NCBI RefSeq assembly: GCF_040207125.1
Contig: NZ_CP157940.1
Span: 1,922,001 to 1,986,000, forward strand
Direction: 5' to 3'
From: Lacrimispora sp. BS-2
GTDB lineage: Bacteria > Bacillota > Clostridia > Lachnospirales > Lachnospiraceae
Length of the DNA stretch: 64,000 bases
Below, piece after piece: positions 34,296 through 43,710 of this stretch (its first letter is position 1; the number at the start of each line of letters is the position of its first letter). The notes under the pieces were generated by a model, which saw only the letters and a list, made by a program, of their open reading frames with translations, did not search any database and was not told the origin of the DNA. A program made the position numbers and the translations under genes.

Positions 34296-34970
34296 TCACA
34301 GGAAATACCCCGGATATTCTCTTCGCAAGGCTTCCTCATCAATCTTATATCTGGATAAATGCTTATCCATCAGTTCTTTTGCCAGATCACCCTCCTTTGC
34401 AGCAATGGCTTCCACAATGGCCTGGTGGTCGGAAACTGTCTTTAAATCCTTTACTGCAATCAGAGACATGCTGCGTATCCTGTCAAAATGAATGGTGATG
34501 CTGTCCATAAGCTGATAAACCTGGTCCTTGCCGGTTATGTGAAACAGCAGCCGGTGAAATTCATCATCCAGCTTAAGAAGCTGCTCAGGTGAACGGTTTT
34601 CCAGATAAAATTCCTGAAGCTTTACATTATCTTTTAACTCCCTGACCGCATCTTCCCCAGCCGTCTTACAGGCCAGCTCCACTACCGCGCATTCCAGAAC
34701 ATTGCGCATAAAACGCGCCTCTTCCACCAGCTTATAATCGATCAAAGCCACCGCGCTTCCCTTTTGGGGGTAAATTTCCACGATTTTCACCTTTGACAGC
34801 TCAATCAAGGCTTCTCTCACCGGGGTCCGGGACAAATTCATTTCTGAGGATAATTCATTTTCGCTCAGCAGCTTTCCCGGAACCAGATCAAGATGTATGA
34901 TATTATCCTTTAGCATCCTGAGTGCATATTCCCTTCCAGTCTCTTTGGGATACCGTTCTGTCAGCCGCAT
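34296..34970 (-). CDS. GntR-family (FCD) regulator of uronate genes
   Basis: The 224-residue regulator has a winged helix at about residues 12-75 (GKLLSENELSSEMNLSRTPV, REALIELSKVKIVEIYPQKG) and an all-helical FCD ligand domain with metal-binding His residues (DDEFHRLLFHITGK; SDHQAIVEAI). It is the UxuR/ExuR type. The gene has its own promoter with an operator-like palindrome and sits directly upstream of uxuA, so it likely represses itself and uxuA-uxuB-kdgF. Confidence 0.88.
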   Translation of the reverse strand: MRLTERYPKETGREYALRMLKDNIIHLDLVPGKLLSENELSSEMNLSRTPVREALIELSKVKIVEIYPQKGSAVALIDYKLVEEARFMRNVLECAVVELACKTAGEDAVRELKDNVKLQEFYLENRSPEQLLKLDDEFHRLLFHITGKDQVYQLMDSITIHFDRIRSMSLIAVKDLKTVSDHQAIVEAIAAKEGDLAKELMDKHLSRYKIDEEALRREYPGYFL

Positions 34971-35005
34971 ATCATGACCTCTTTTCTCAAATTCTGTTCA
35001 TACAT

Positions 35006-35050
35006 AGAATAAGCGAAATGAATCTCATTGTCAAGCACTAGTATACCAGT
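35006..35050 (-). promoter_or_regulatory. Promoter and operator of the GntR regulator
   Basis: On the minus strand TTGACA (35029-35034), a 17-base spacer and TATTCT (35006-35011) form a near-consensus promoter 36 bp from the ATG. Just upstream, 35037-35050 reads ACTAGTATACCAGT, an imperfect palindrome sharing TAGTATAC with the site in the uxuA promoter. Confidence 0.75.
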
Positions 35051-35086
35051 ACATGGTTCTCTGGAACCCACGGCCTTCCGACAATT

Positions 35087-36964
35087 CTAATACCTCATGG
35101 GAATGATTTCCAGATATTCCTTGACCGTGGCACCTGCCAGAAACATATCTATGATCTGCTTTCCTAAGGGATTTAAATCATCGGTATAATATTTCATCAG
35201 CTCCTGTTTAAAGAAGTCTGTCAGGATCTTTGCTCCGTCGTCATAGCCCTGAATACCTACCTCCTGCTGGGTTTCCGGTCTTAAAAATGCTCTTCTGATG
35301 TACTGGCCGTCAATTTTCAAGGAATCAAGGCCAAAGCCAAGAAGCGGACAGCGCGCTTCCACAAGATGCTCCGGTTTAAACTTGGCACTGCCTCGGCGGG
35401 CAATGTATTCCCTGGCAACCCACTGGGGCATAAAGCTTACCTCATATGCGCCGATATGCTGGTTGGGGATCAGGACATACCGGGTATTGGTTGAACTTAA
35501 AATCTGGTCAAGCAAAAGATTTGCCTGAGTTACCATTTTACCGGTTGCAAAAGGCCAGTAAGAGCCGACTCCTTCACTGGTCATTTCAAGAGAATCGATA
35601 ATGCTTGGATTGTTGAATCCTCTCGGGGCCACAAGACGCCATAACCAGGCCAGTGCCGGAGGCAGTATGTGGAGAATGCCAAGAATTCCATATGTCGGGT
35701 TTTCCTTTGTACATGCCGGAGTCCGTACGCCAAAGCTTCTCACGTCCACTTCCACGGGAGTATCAATGGCTTTGGGAACCAGTCTTCTTGGTAAAACAAC
35801 GCGGGGGTTGGGACAGGGCTTTCCGTTTTCATCCAGGGTATGTTCCCAAACCAGACAGGTGGCACCAGGTACTGCCTGCATGTTTAAGAAAATAAGAGGC
35901 TCTTCCGGCTGGATCAGTATTTTTTCATATTGGGGAGAGGAACCATAGCATTTGATGTTGTCCAGGCGTAAAAACCACGCGGATTCTGCATCCTTTACCA
36001 CCAGCTTTTTGCTGTCATTCTGCATCTTGGGATGGCATAATGCCATGTCATCTGTCACCGGTATCAATTCACAGGTTTCACTTAATACCAGATAATTCTT
36101 TTCACCTGTAACCGTATTTCTTCCTAATATGGCTCTGCCATCCATTTCCTTGTGAATGTCTTCGATCATTTCACTTTTTCCGCCTCCGGAGGCGCCTTCG
36201 TGCATGATGACGATCTCATTGTCATAAGGAGTGATTACTTTTACCGTTGATGCGTGTGCTGTAACCCAGCCTTCCTCTTCTCCTATATTAAGAAGAACTC
36301 CGTAAATGCCCTTTTTGGCACTTGGACCGGGATATAAATTATAGGAATAAACTTCATGAATTCCATCCAGACGGTTATGAACCACGATCTGCTTTCTGTC
36401 AAAATGAGTATGTCTGAATGGAGGAGCCAGAAATACAACTGCTCTTGGCTTAAAGTCGGAAGAAATCTGGTCAATATTTAAAAATCCCTGTAAATCTGCA
36501 AGTCCGGCAGCGAAAAATCCGGCGTTTAAGGGAGCGATCAGGATTGAATCATATCCATATTCAAGTCCGCCTGACTTAAATGGAAAGAAAATCAGCTCCT
36601 GCTGTTTCAGCCAGTCTAAGGTTTCCGTTCTCAGGGTCTTAAAATCGGAATGATAAATCTCCTCATATCTGGGTTTATCCGTTGGTTTATGATCTGCAAT
36701 TAACAGACAGTCAGGATCACGCCTTCTCATGTAATCGTCCGTATAATTGACTACAACTCCATTTTTACACTTTACAGCGGTGGCCTCCAATACCTTGCCT
36801 TTGCCTTCCACTTCATATTCAATATCAAACTCGGTATTCTCAGAATTTCCCATTGCAAGCGTCAGCAAATCTTCCCTTGTCTTAGGAATAACAACACCTT
36901 TTGACTGAACCAATATATCCATTACATACTCGGGTAAATTCATATCACGTAAACATTCCAGCAT
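35087..36964 (-). CDS. DUF4914 P-loop protein, PEP-carboxykinase-like
   Basis: The 625-residue soluble protein has a clear P-loop, HEGASGGGKSEMIED (EGASGGGKS at 256-264), resembling the kinase-1a motif of PEP carboxykinases, and conserved segments DIEYEVEGKGKV, FFPFKSGG and RGFNNPSIIDSLEMTSEG. It matches the uncharacterised DUF4914 family from memory. The start at 36964 follows CGGAGGAAAAT; the open frame to 37033 is not used. No substrate can be assigned. It stands alone between the GntR gene and a DUF2294 gene. Confidence 0.75.
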   Translation of the reverse strand: MLECLRDMNLPEYVMDILVQSKGVVIPKTREDLLTLAMGNSENTEFDIEYEVEGKGKVLEATAVKCKNGVVVNYTDDYMRRRDPDCLLIADHKPTDKPRYEEIYHSDFKTLRTETLDWLKQQELIFFPFKSGGLEYGYDSILIAPLNAGFFAAGLADLQGFLNIDQISSDFKPRAVVFLAPPFRHTHFDRKQIVVHNRLDGIHEVYSYNLYPGPSAKKGIYGVLLNIGEEEGWVTAHASTVKVITPYDNEIVIMHEGASGGGKSEMIEDIHKEMDGRAILGRNTVTGEKNYLVLSETCELIPVTDDMALCHPKMQNDSKKLVVKDAESAWFLRLDNIKCYGSSPQYEKILIQPEEPLIFLNMQAVPGATCLVWEHTLDENGKPCPNPRVVLPRRLVPKAIDTPVEVDVRSFGVRTPACTKENPTYGILGILHILPPALAWLWRLVAPRGFNNPSIIDSLEMTSEGVGSYWPFATGKMVTQANLLLDQILSSTNTRYVLIPNQHIGAYEVSFMPQWVAREYIARRGSAKFKPEHLVEARCPLLGFGLDSLKIDGQYIRRAFLRPETQQEVGIQGYDDGAKILTDFFKQELMKYYTDDLNPLGKQIIDMFLAGATVKEYLEIIPMRY

Positions 36965-37257
36965 ATTTTCCTCCGTTCCTGCGCACGCCATGATGCACAT
37001 CTGATGTTTGCACCAAATATGGGTCCGGCGCAAACCATGTAGTTAAAATGGTTTTCTTCAACCTTCATTTCCCAATTTTATTAAGTATTACATAGTTTCT
37101 ATTTTAATATTCCATGCATGAGATCCTTCTGCTATTTTCCCCAAAGCCTTTTCAGACTCATGCCGAATACCTTCTGCACATAACTGAAAAACTCTTATGA
37201 TTTCCATTGTTTCGGTGTTTTCCTGTTCACCTATCGCCTCCTTCCTTATATATATAA

Positions 37258-37286
37258 AGCCGATATCCATAAAATGGATATCGGCT
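37258..37286 (-). terminator. Hairpin after the DUF2294 gene
   Basis: AGCCGATATCCAT and ATGGATATCGGCT pair perfectly (13 bp, 3-base loop). On the minus strand TTTATATATA follows. It lies about 47 bp after the DUF2294 stop. Confidence 0.7.
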
Positions 37287-37333
37287 TACTTACAACTTAG
37301 AATGATAATTCTACTTTGCGACGTCTTCCGGTG

Positions 37334-37699
37334 TTATTTAACTGTGTAAAACTCCTCTAAATTCCTATCAACAGTTATGACAATGATCTTTTCACCTGTT
37401 TTGGTGCTGATATCGGAATGAGTGCTGATAACGGTCACATCCATGACTTCTGTTAATAATTTCTCAAGGTATTCTCTTCCGCCCTCAAACAGGGAAGTCC
37501 GGACTTTTTTAAGCAATTCAATACCCTGGGCACTTTCCGTAAGCTTTTTCTCAGAAGGGCTTAAAAATCCTAATAACCTGACAATGATCATGTCATTTAA
37601 TACATAGGTACGGACCATCTTTGGACCCCTGCCCATATATTCAACTTCAAATTTACTGACGACTTCACTGATTTTAGCTTCCAATTGACCTTTTGTCAT
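37334..37699 (-). CDS. DUF2294 family protein
   Basis: The 121-residue protein reads MTKGQLEAKISEVVSKFEVE, YMGRGPKMVRTYVLNDMIIV, and ends with DVTVISTHSDISTKTGEKII, the typical DUF2294 pattern. Function is unknown. It is cytoplasmic with an alpha/beta fold by appearance. A hairpin terminator follows. Confidence 0.85.
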   Translation of the reverse strand: MTKGQLEAKISEVVSKFEVEYMGRGPKMVRTYVLNDMIIVRLLGFLSPSEKKLTESAQGIELLKKVRTSLFEGGREYLEKLLTEVMDVTVISTHSDISTKTGEKIIVITVDRNLEEFYTVK

Positions 37700-37990
37700 A
37701 TTGCATCACCTGTGAGATACAATATCATGAAAACCGGGCCATGTCAATATTTTTTTAATCGAATCAAACAGCTTCACCATAATCATCAATCTGCCAGGAA
37801 AGGCCACGGCCTGCTCCACGTTCCTAAAGGTTTTATGGTACAGCTCCTCGGAATCTGCATATTTGCTGTGGTTTTCCGGTTTTATTTATGGTAAGATAGA
37901 ATAAACTGGTCTTTCAGTAACTTTAACTTTAAACGAAAACCAGGGTTATAAAAGGAGAATAGAAATGCAGCTCTGCATTGGCATTGCTCC

Positions 37991-38143
37991 GTGCAGGGAC
38001 ATGTCTATTCAGCAAGAAATACGCTGCAATTTTTCACCATTCCCTTAGGATATCTATGGGGCGGTATTTTGGCTGACCGGGTGTTTGAACCATTCATGGC
38101 AGAGCCGCCGGCGGGCAGAAATATCTGGAGACTGGAAAAATAA
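37991..38143 (+). pseudogene. MFS transporter C-terminal remnant
   Basis: The 50-codon frame reads VQGHVYSARNTLQFFTIPLG then YLWGGILADRVFEPFMAEPP, the eleventh-helix region of MFS drug exporters. A start with ribosome site at 37965 is in another frame, so the gene has lost most of its length and its frame. Confidence 0.6.
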
Positions 38144-38244
38144 ATTGTCCTTTTATCCAATTGGCTCAGTAATGTGCTCTTACAGCTTCTATGTACCTGT
38201 TAAGCTGGTGCGGGCAGCAAATGAAAACAGGAGGTGTTTTGTAA

Positions 38245-38652
38245 ATGAATAAACCCAAAATAGCGTTTGTATGCGTCCATAATTCCTGCCGAAGCCAGAT
38301 AGCTGAAGCACTTGGCAAGCACCTTGCCTCAGATACCTTTGAAAGCTATTCTGCCGGGACAGAAGCCACGCCACAGATCAACCAGGATGCAGTACGGCTT
38401 ATGAAACGGCTTTACGGAATTGATATGGAGCAGACCCAGCATAGCAAGTTCCTGTCTGAGATTCCTTCGGCAGATATTGTTATAACGATGGGCTGCAATG
38501 AGAAGTGTCCGTCCCTGCCCTGCAAATATCGGGAAGATTGGGGACTTAACGATCCCAGCGGTATGGATGATACCGTTTTTTTAGAAACCATAACTCTCAT
38601 CCGGGATAAAATTTTAGGCCTCAGAGATCGTATCCAAAACGGAACTTTATAA
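38245..38652 (+). CDS. arsC: Arsenate reductase, low-molecular-weight phosphatase fold
   Basis: The 135-residue enzyme has the phosphate loop CVHNSCR (Cys10, Arg16) and later Cys84, Cys88 and Cys93 (MGCNEKCPSLPCKYREDWGL), followed by the Asp of DPSG. It reduces arsenate using a Cys relay and thioredoxin or a related donor. AGGAGGT lies 12 bases before the ATG. No arsB/acr3 or arsR is adjacent. Confidence 0.88.
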   Translation: MNKPKIAFVCVHNSCRSQIAEALGKHLASDTFESYSAGTEATPQINQDAVRLMKRLYGIDMEQTQHSKFLSEIPSADIVITMGCNEKCPSLPCKYREDWGLNDPSGMDDTVFLETITLIRDKILGLRDRIQNGTL

Positions 38653-38657
38653 AAAGG

Positions 38658-38690
38658 GCTGGCAGGTGTTATGCACTTGCCAGCTATTTT
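38658..38690 (+). terminator. arsC terminator
   Basis: GCTGGCAGGTG pairs with CACTTGCCAGC (one G-U) and is followed by TATTTTGTT, 5 bp after the stop. Confidence 0.75.
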
Positions 38691-38758
38691 GTTGCATTAC
38701 CGGAATCAAACAGTTCATGCTTGGAGGAAGTTTTCTGCAATGCATGGTATGATGACCA

Positions 38759-38805
38759 GCCAATCGGTTATTCGCAATCCGCGCCCCTACTTGATTCGGT
38801 AAAAA
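38759..38805. repeat. Dispersed hairpin repeat, copy 2
   Basis: ATTCGCAATCCGCGCCCCTA then CTTGATTCGGTAAAA matches copy 1 (25041) and copy 3 (60711). It lies in the arsC to pentapeptide-gene spacer. Confidence 0.6.
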
Positions 38806-38861
38806 TGCTTACTCACTATTTATAACAGGAACTTAAGCAGAAATTCTAAGGCGGTGAAATC

Positions 38862-39695
38862 ATGACCAATGATAAAGTAGATCGTAAATATGATAATTTA
38901 ATAACAAAGTTGAAAATTGATTGCAAGAAATGCAGCGGATTATGCTGTGTTGCTTTATACTGCGCAAAAATAGATGGTTTTCCTGGAAATAAAGAGGCTG
39001 GAACACCATGTAAATATCTGGATTCAGATTTTCGCTGCAAAATTCACTCCAAACTGGCCGACAAAAATTACAAAGGCTGTTTAGCCTATGACTGTTTCGG
39101 AGCGGGACAAAGAACAACCCAGCTTTATCTGCCAGATGGAACATGGAACATGAATCCGGAACAAGAGGATAAACTTTTTAATATATTTATGATTGTATAT
39201 CAGTTACATCAGATGCTATGGTATCTGGTTGAGGCATTTGCTTTGACATCAGACCAACTTCTAAAATCAACAATTGATTTGCTTATCACAGAGAATGAAC
39301 AAATGGTACAGCAGCCCATGGATAATCTTTCTACGCTGGATCTCTCAAAATACAGATCAAAAGTGAATAAAGTATTAAAACAAATAAGCGTCGTGATTTC
39401 GGAAAATGCTTCGTCAAATCAAATTCACGGTGCAAATTATTTGGGGAAAGATTTTAAGAAAGCAAATCTTGACAGAAAAAATTTCAGTATGTCATTAATG
39501 ATCGCGGCAAGTTTTTCAGGATGCAGTTTAAGAAAGACTAATTTTTTAGGTGCTGACCTCCGTGACGCGAACTTCAAAAATACTGATTTGAGTGAGAGCA
39601 TCTTTTTAACACAAATGCAGATTAATTCCGCAAAAGGAAATTCGGATACAAAAATCCCCATAAACTTATCCCGTCCAGCCACATGGGAAAAATGA
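38862..39695 (+). CDS. Pentapeptide-repeat protein with N-terminal Cys cluster
   Basis: The 277-residue protein has an N-terminal YkgJ-like Cys cluster (DCKKCSGLCCVALYCAKIDG, then TPCKYLDSDFRCKIHSKL, GCLAYDCFGAGQ), a helical middle (about 100-180) and a C-terminal run of A(D/N)LxX pentapeptides (GANYLGKDFKKANLDRKNFS; GADLRDANFKNTDLSES). Such proteins are found in clostridia next to regulators; a role in quinolone-type protection has been shown only for other pentapeptide proteins. Start: GGCGGTGA precedes ATG 38862. Confidence 0.85.
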   Translation: MTNDKVDRKYDNLITKLKIDCKKCSGLCCVALYCAKIDGFPGNKEAGTPCKYLDSDFRCKIHSKLADKNYKGCLAYDCFGAGQRTTQLYLPDGTWNMNPEQEDKLFNIFMIVYQLHQMLWYLVEAFALTSDQLLKSTIDLLITENEQMVQQPMDNLSTLDLSKYRSKVNKVLKQISVVISENASSNQIHGANYLGKDFKKANLDRKNFSMSLMIAASFSGCSLRKTNFLGADLRDANFKNTDLSESIFLTQMQINSAKGNSDTKIPINLSRPATWEK

Positions 39696-39803
39696 GCTGG
39701 ATTCCGGAATGATTACGCGGTAAACTTATACCAGATTAGCAAAAATAATCGAGAAATTTCTCCTACTGGAGATGTAAGATAAGAAACGTAAGGAGGTGAT
39801 AAG

Positions 39804-40673
39804 ATGGAAGAAAAAATCGAAGCTGTCCAGCGGATGCAGGATTATATTGCAGAACACCTGTCTGAGAATATCACATTGACTGCTTTATCAAGCGTTTCAT
39901 ATTTTTCACCGTGGTACTCCTATCGTCTGTTTTTGCAGCACACCAGCATGACGCCAGCCGATTATATTCGGCGCTTTCGGCTCTCTAAGTCAGCAATCAA
40001 ACTGCGGGATGAATCCTGCAAAATTATAGATGCAGCTTTGGAACTTGGATTTGGCAGTGTAGACGGCTATCAGCGGGCATTCTTCCGTGAGTTCGGGTGC
40101 AATCCCAAGGAGTATGCGAAAAGCCCTGTTCCGCTCTATCTTTTCACACCTTATGGAGTCAAATATCGAATACCCGGAAAGGAGAAACAGATGGAAACTG
40201 TAAAAAGTGTATTTGTGCAGGTTATGGAAAAGCCGGAACGAAAGGTACTGATCAAGAGAGGGGTAAAAGCTGCCGACTATTTCGCTTATTGCCAGGAGGT
40301 TGGCTGTGATGTGTGGGGGCTTTTGCAAAGCATCAAATCCATTGGCGGTGAACCGGTCTGCCTGTGGCTGCCCGCAAAGCATATTGCCCCCGGCACCTCG
40401 GAGTATGTGCAGGGCGTTGAAGTGCCGGTGACTTATGATGGGATTGTTCCCGATGGATTTGATGTTATTGAGCTTCCTGCCGCAAAATACCTGATGTTTC
40501 AGGGAGAACCCTTTGCTGAAGAGGATTACTGTAAGGCCATCGAAGATGTGCAGACAGCTATCGGGAAGTACGATCCTGCTGTCATTGATGCACAGTGGGA
40601 TTCATCAAACCCCCGAATCCAGCTTGAGCCTATAGGCTCAAGAGGCTACATCGAACTTCTGCCAATCAAATAA
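39804..40673 (+). CDS. AraC-family regulator with GyrI-like effector domain
   Basis: The 289-residue protein has an AraC DNA-binding domain at residues 1-105 (MQDYIAEHLSENITLTALSS; LSKSAIKLRDESCKIIDAAL; FGSVDGYQRAFFREFGCNPK) followed by a GyrI/BmrR-like ligand domain (about 130-289: VWGLLQSIKSIGGEP, FDVIELPAAKYLMFQGEPF, YIELLPIK). It resembles Rob/TetD-type activators. AAGGAGGT lies 9 bases before the ATG. Confidence 0.9.
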   Translation: MEEKIEAVQRMQDYIAEHLSENITLTALSSVSYFSPWYSYRLFLQHTSMTPADYIRRFRLSKSAIKLRDESCKIIDAALELGFGSVDGYQRAFFREFGCNPKEYAKSPVPLYLFTPYGVKYRIPGKEKQMETVKSVFVQVMEKPERKVLIKRGVKAADYFAYCQEVGCDVWGLLQSIKSIGGEPVCLWLPAKHIAPGTSEYVQGVEVPVTYDGIVPDGFDVIELPAAKYLMFQGEPFAEEDYCKAIEDVQTAIGKYDPAVIDAQWDSSNPRIQLEPIGSRGYIELLPIK

Positions 40674-40680
40674 TTCAAAA

Positions 40681-40718
40681 GCACAAGGTGGCTTTAATAA
40701 GCCGTCTTGTGCTTTTTT
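40681..40718 (+). terminator. Terminator of the AraC-family gene
   Basis: GCACAAG-GT-GGCTT pairs with AAGCC-GT-CTTGTGC and is followed by TTTTTTG. Confidence 0.85.
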
Positions 40719-40800
40719 GTTTTATAAGCCGGGAATCATCCGGATATACAGGAGAGCTGTTAGCGCTCAGACACGCTTATCTCCCCGCCTCTTCTTCAGA

Positions 40801-42069
40801 CTACTCAATCCCTTTGCCAATATCCTGCCTCATATACTTATTCTCAAAAGAAACCCATTCCGCCGCCTGATAGGCATTTGCTCTGGCTTCCTTTAAATCT
40901 CTTCCGATTGCCGTCACTCCCAGCACTCTTCCGCCATTGGTCACCACTGTTCCGCTGCCGTCCAGTTTACTTCCTGCATGAAAGGCAAAATATCTGTCCT
41001 GCCCCTGAAATGCTTCCAGCCCTGTAATGGGATACCCCTTTTCATACTTTTCCGGATAACCATCCGATGCCAGTACCACACAGACCGCCGCATTATCTTC
41101 AAACTGCAGGTCTACCTGATCCAGCGTCCCGTCAATGCAGGCCTCAAAAACCTCTACAATGTCATTTTTCATCCTGGGAAGCACCACCTGTGTTTCAGGG
41201 TCGCCGAACCTGGCATTATATTCCAATACTCTGGGGCCCTTTTCCGTCAGCATCAGACCAAAGAATATAATCCCCTTAAATTCCCGGCCCTCTGCTTTCA
41301 TGGCATCCACAGTGGCCTGATAAATATATTGCTTACAAAACCTGTCCACTTCTTCCGTATAAAAGGGGCTTGGAGAAAAGGTCCCCATTCCTCCCGTATT
41401 AAGGCCCTGGTCTCCATCCTTTGCCCGCTTATGATCCTGGGCGGATGTCATAATTTTAACAGTCTTTCCATCTACAAAGGAAAGCACCGATACCTCCCGG
41501 CCAGTCATAAACTCTTCCACCACGATCCGGTCCCCTGCGGAGCCAAACCGCTTATCAAGCATCAAGTCCTTTACCCCGTTTTCAGCTTCTTCCTTTGTGC
41601 TGCATATTAAAACGCCCTTTCCCAAAGCCAGGCCGTCAGCCTTTAATACAATGGGCATTGGGGCTGTTTTCACATAGCTTAATGCCTCCCCCGGAGAATC
41701 GAAGATTTCATATGCCGCTGTGGGAATTTCATACTTTTTCATCAAATCCTTGGAAAATGACTTGGAGCCTTCCAGCAATGCAGCACGTTTTCGGGGGCCG
41801 AACACCCTTAGCCCTGCTGCTTCAAATGCATCCACCGCTCCGGCCACCAGGGGATCATCCGGTCCTATGATGGTTAAATCGATCTCCTTTTCCCTGGCAA
41901 ATGCCACCTGCCTGTCAAAATCCATTACCCCCAAATCCACGCATTCCGCAAGCTCTGCGATTCCTGCGTTTCCGGGAGCACAATATATTTTATCAACCTT
42001 AGGGCTTTTGGAGATTTTCCATACAATGGCATGCTCCCGCCCGCCTCCGCCTATGACCAAAATCTTCAT
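40801..42069 (-). CDS. purD: Phosphoribosylamine-glycine ligase
   Basis: The 422-residue GAR synthetase starts [20 protein letters not shown] and has the ATP-grasp parts: IVLKADGLALGKGVLIC, AQDHKRAKDGDQGLNTGGMG and EYNARFGDPETQVVLPRM. The ATG overlaps the purN stop (TAATG), fixing the start at 42069 rather than the longer frame. It is the last gene of purE-purM-purN-purD. Confidence 0.96.
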   Translation of the reverse strand: MKILVIGGGGREHAIVWKISKSPKVDKIYCAPGNAGIAELAECVDLGVMDFDRQVAFAREKEIDLTIIGPDDPLVAGAVDAFEAAGLRVFGPRKRAALLEGSKSFSKDLMKKYEIPTAAYEIFDSPGEALSYVKTAPMPIVLKADGLALGKGVLICSTKEEAENGVKDLMLDKRFGSAGDRIVVEEFMTGREVSVLSFVDGKTVKIMTSAQDHKRAKDGDQGLNTGGMGTFSPSPFYTEEVDRFCKQYIYQATVDAMKAEGREFKGIIFFGLMLTEKGPRVLEYNARFGDPETQVVLPRMKNDIVEVFEACIDGTLDQVDLQFEDNAAVCVVLASDGYPEKYEKGYPITGLEAFQGQDRYFAFHAGSKLDGSGTVVTNGGRVLGVTAIGRDLKEARANAYQAAEWVSFENKYMRQDIGKGIE

Positions 42070-42668
42070 TACGATTCCTCCTGTCCGTTTGCAATCAGCT
42101 GTATGGCTTTGGGAAGGATCTGCCATTCCGCCTCTTCCATGACACGCCGCTGTAAAATCTCCGGCGTATCTCCTTCCCGGACCTCTACTGCCTTCTGCAA
42201 AAGAATTGGTCCCGTATCCATCCCCTCATCTACATAGTGGACCGTGGCTCCCGTAACCTGCACTCCCCGTGCCAGGGCAGCCTCATGAACCTTAAGCCCA
42301 TAATACCCTTTTCCGCAAAAAGACGGGATAAGGGACGGGTGAACGTTAATGATCCGGTTTCTGTACTTTTGTATCATGGTTGCCGGAACAGCAACCAGAT
42401 ATCCGGCCAGAACGATCAGATCAAGGCAGTACTGGTCTATCTTCGAAAGAAGCGCTTCATAAAACTCTTCTCTTTCCTGAAAATCCCCGGGAGAAACGCA
42501 GAAAGCCTCAATTCCATGGTTTCTGGCTCTTTCCAGGGCATAAGCGTTCCGGTTATTGCTGATGACCACCTTTACCTCTGCATTTGTGATCCTTCCACAG
42601 TCTATGGCGTCCAAAACTGCCTGAAGATTGGTTCCCCCGCCGGAAACCAATATACCGATTTTCAGCAT
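42069..42668 (-). CDS. purN: Phosphoribosylglycinamide formyltransferase
   Basis: The 199-residue enzyme uses 10-formyl-[20 protein letters not shown], the catalytic [13 protein letters not shown] (Asn and His), and [15 protein letters not shown] with the Asp. It overlaps purM by 7 bp and purD by 3 bp. Confidence 0.95.
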   Translation of the reverse strand: MLKIGILVSGGGTNLQAVLDAIDCGRITNAEVKVVISNNRNAYALERARNHGIEAFCVSPGDFQEREEFYEALLSKIDQYCLDLIVLAGYLVAVPATMIQKYRNRIINVHPSLIPSFCGKGYYGLKVHEAALARGVQVTGATVHYVDEGMDTGPILLQKAVEVREGDTPEILQRRVMEEAEWQILPKAIQLIANGQEES

Positions 42669-43687
42669 AAAGTCACGCCCTTCTCTCCTCTTTCCGTATG
42701 ACCGATTACATAGGGAACCTCTCCCGCCTTATGAATCGCTTCCATAGCCTTATCCACATCTGCCGGCTTCACTGCTAAAATCATTCCGATTCCCATGTTA
42801 TAGGTATTGTACATGATTTCTTCTTCAATACCGCCCTTATCCGCCAGCAGGCCAAAAATGGCAGGCACCTGATAGCTGTTCTTTTCGACCACCGCCCGAA
42901 TGCCCTCGGGAAGCATACGGGGGATATTTTCATAAAAACCGCCTCCGGTGATATGGCTGCAGGCTTTGATCACTGCCCCGCTGTCTTTTACGCTTTTTAG
43001 TGTATTTACATAAATTTTGGTAGGAGTGATCAGCGCTTCGCCAAGAGTCTTACCCAGCTCCTCATAATAGGTATCCAGGCTTTCTTTTGTCATGTCAAAG
43101 ACTTTGCGCACCAGTGAGAAGCCATTGCTGTGAATGCCGGAAGAGGCAATTCCTATGAGAACATCTCCCTCTGCCACATCAGCCCCGGTAATAAGATTCT
43201 TCTCATCCACCACGCCAACTGCAAAACCGGCAAGATCGTATTCGTCCTCAGGATAAAACCCCGGCATCTCCGCTGTTTCACCGCCGATCAAAGCAGCATT
43301 GGCCTGCTTGCAGCCGTTTGCAACCCCTTTGACGATCTCCGCGATCTTTTCCGGGTAATTCCTGCCGCAGGCAATATAATCCAGAAAAAACAAAGGTTCT
43401 CCGCCTGCGCAGGCAATATCATTGACACACATTGCCACACAGTCGATTCCAACGGTATCGTGCCTGTCCATTAAAAATGCAAGCTTCAGCTTTGTGCCCA
43501 CCCCATCGGTTCCTGATACCAGCGTCGGCTTTTCCATGTTTTTAAAAGCTGACATGGAAAATGCTCCTGAAAATCCCCCGATTCCTCCAAGAACCTCGGG
43601 TCTCATGGTTTCCTGCACATGCTTTTTCATTAATTCAACCGACTTATACCCGGCCTCAATGTCAACTCCTGCATTCTTATAATCCAT
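42662..43687 (-). CDS. purM: Phosphoribosylformylglycinamidine cyclo-ligase
   Basis: The 341-residue AIR synthetase begins [20 protein letters not shown] and contains [48 protein letters not shown] and [19 protein letters not shown]. The start at 43687 follows AGGAGAAAA; the nine-codon longer frame overlaps purE. Confidence 0.95.
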   Translation of the reverse strand: MDYKNAGVDIEAGYKSVELMKKHVQETMRPEVLGGIGGFSGAFSMSAFKNMEKPTLVSGTDGVGTKLKLAFLMDRHDTVGIDCVAMCVNDIACAGGEPLFFLDYIACGRNYPEKIAEIVKGVANGCKQANAALIGGETAEMPGFYPEDEYDLAGFAVGVVDEKNLITGADVAEGDVLIGIASSGIHSNGFSLVRKVFDMTKESLDTYYEELGKTLGEALITPTKIYVNTLKSVKDSGAVIKACSHITGGGFYENIPRMLPEGIRAVVEKNSYQVPAIFGLLADKGGIEEEIMYNTYNMGIGMILAVKPADVDKAMEAIHKAGEVPYVIGHTERGEKGVTLC

Positions 43688-43710
43688 TTTTCTCCTCGCC
43701 TCCGATTTTC

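Noticed and set aside
37088..37270. 60-codon minus-strand ORF after the DUF4914/DUF2294 genes
   Set aside because: Its ATG lies inside the hairpin at 37258-37286 and there is no ribosome site; possible inner starts are equally unsupported.
39437..39682. 81-codon minus-strand ORF
   Set aside because: Shadow of the pentapeptide repeats.
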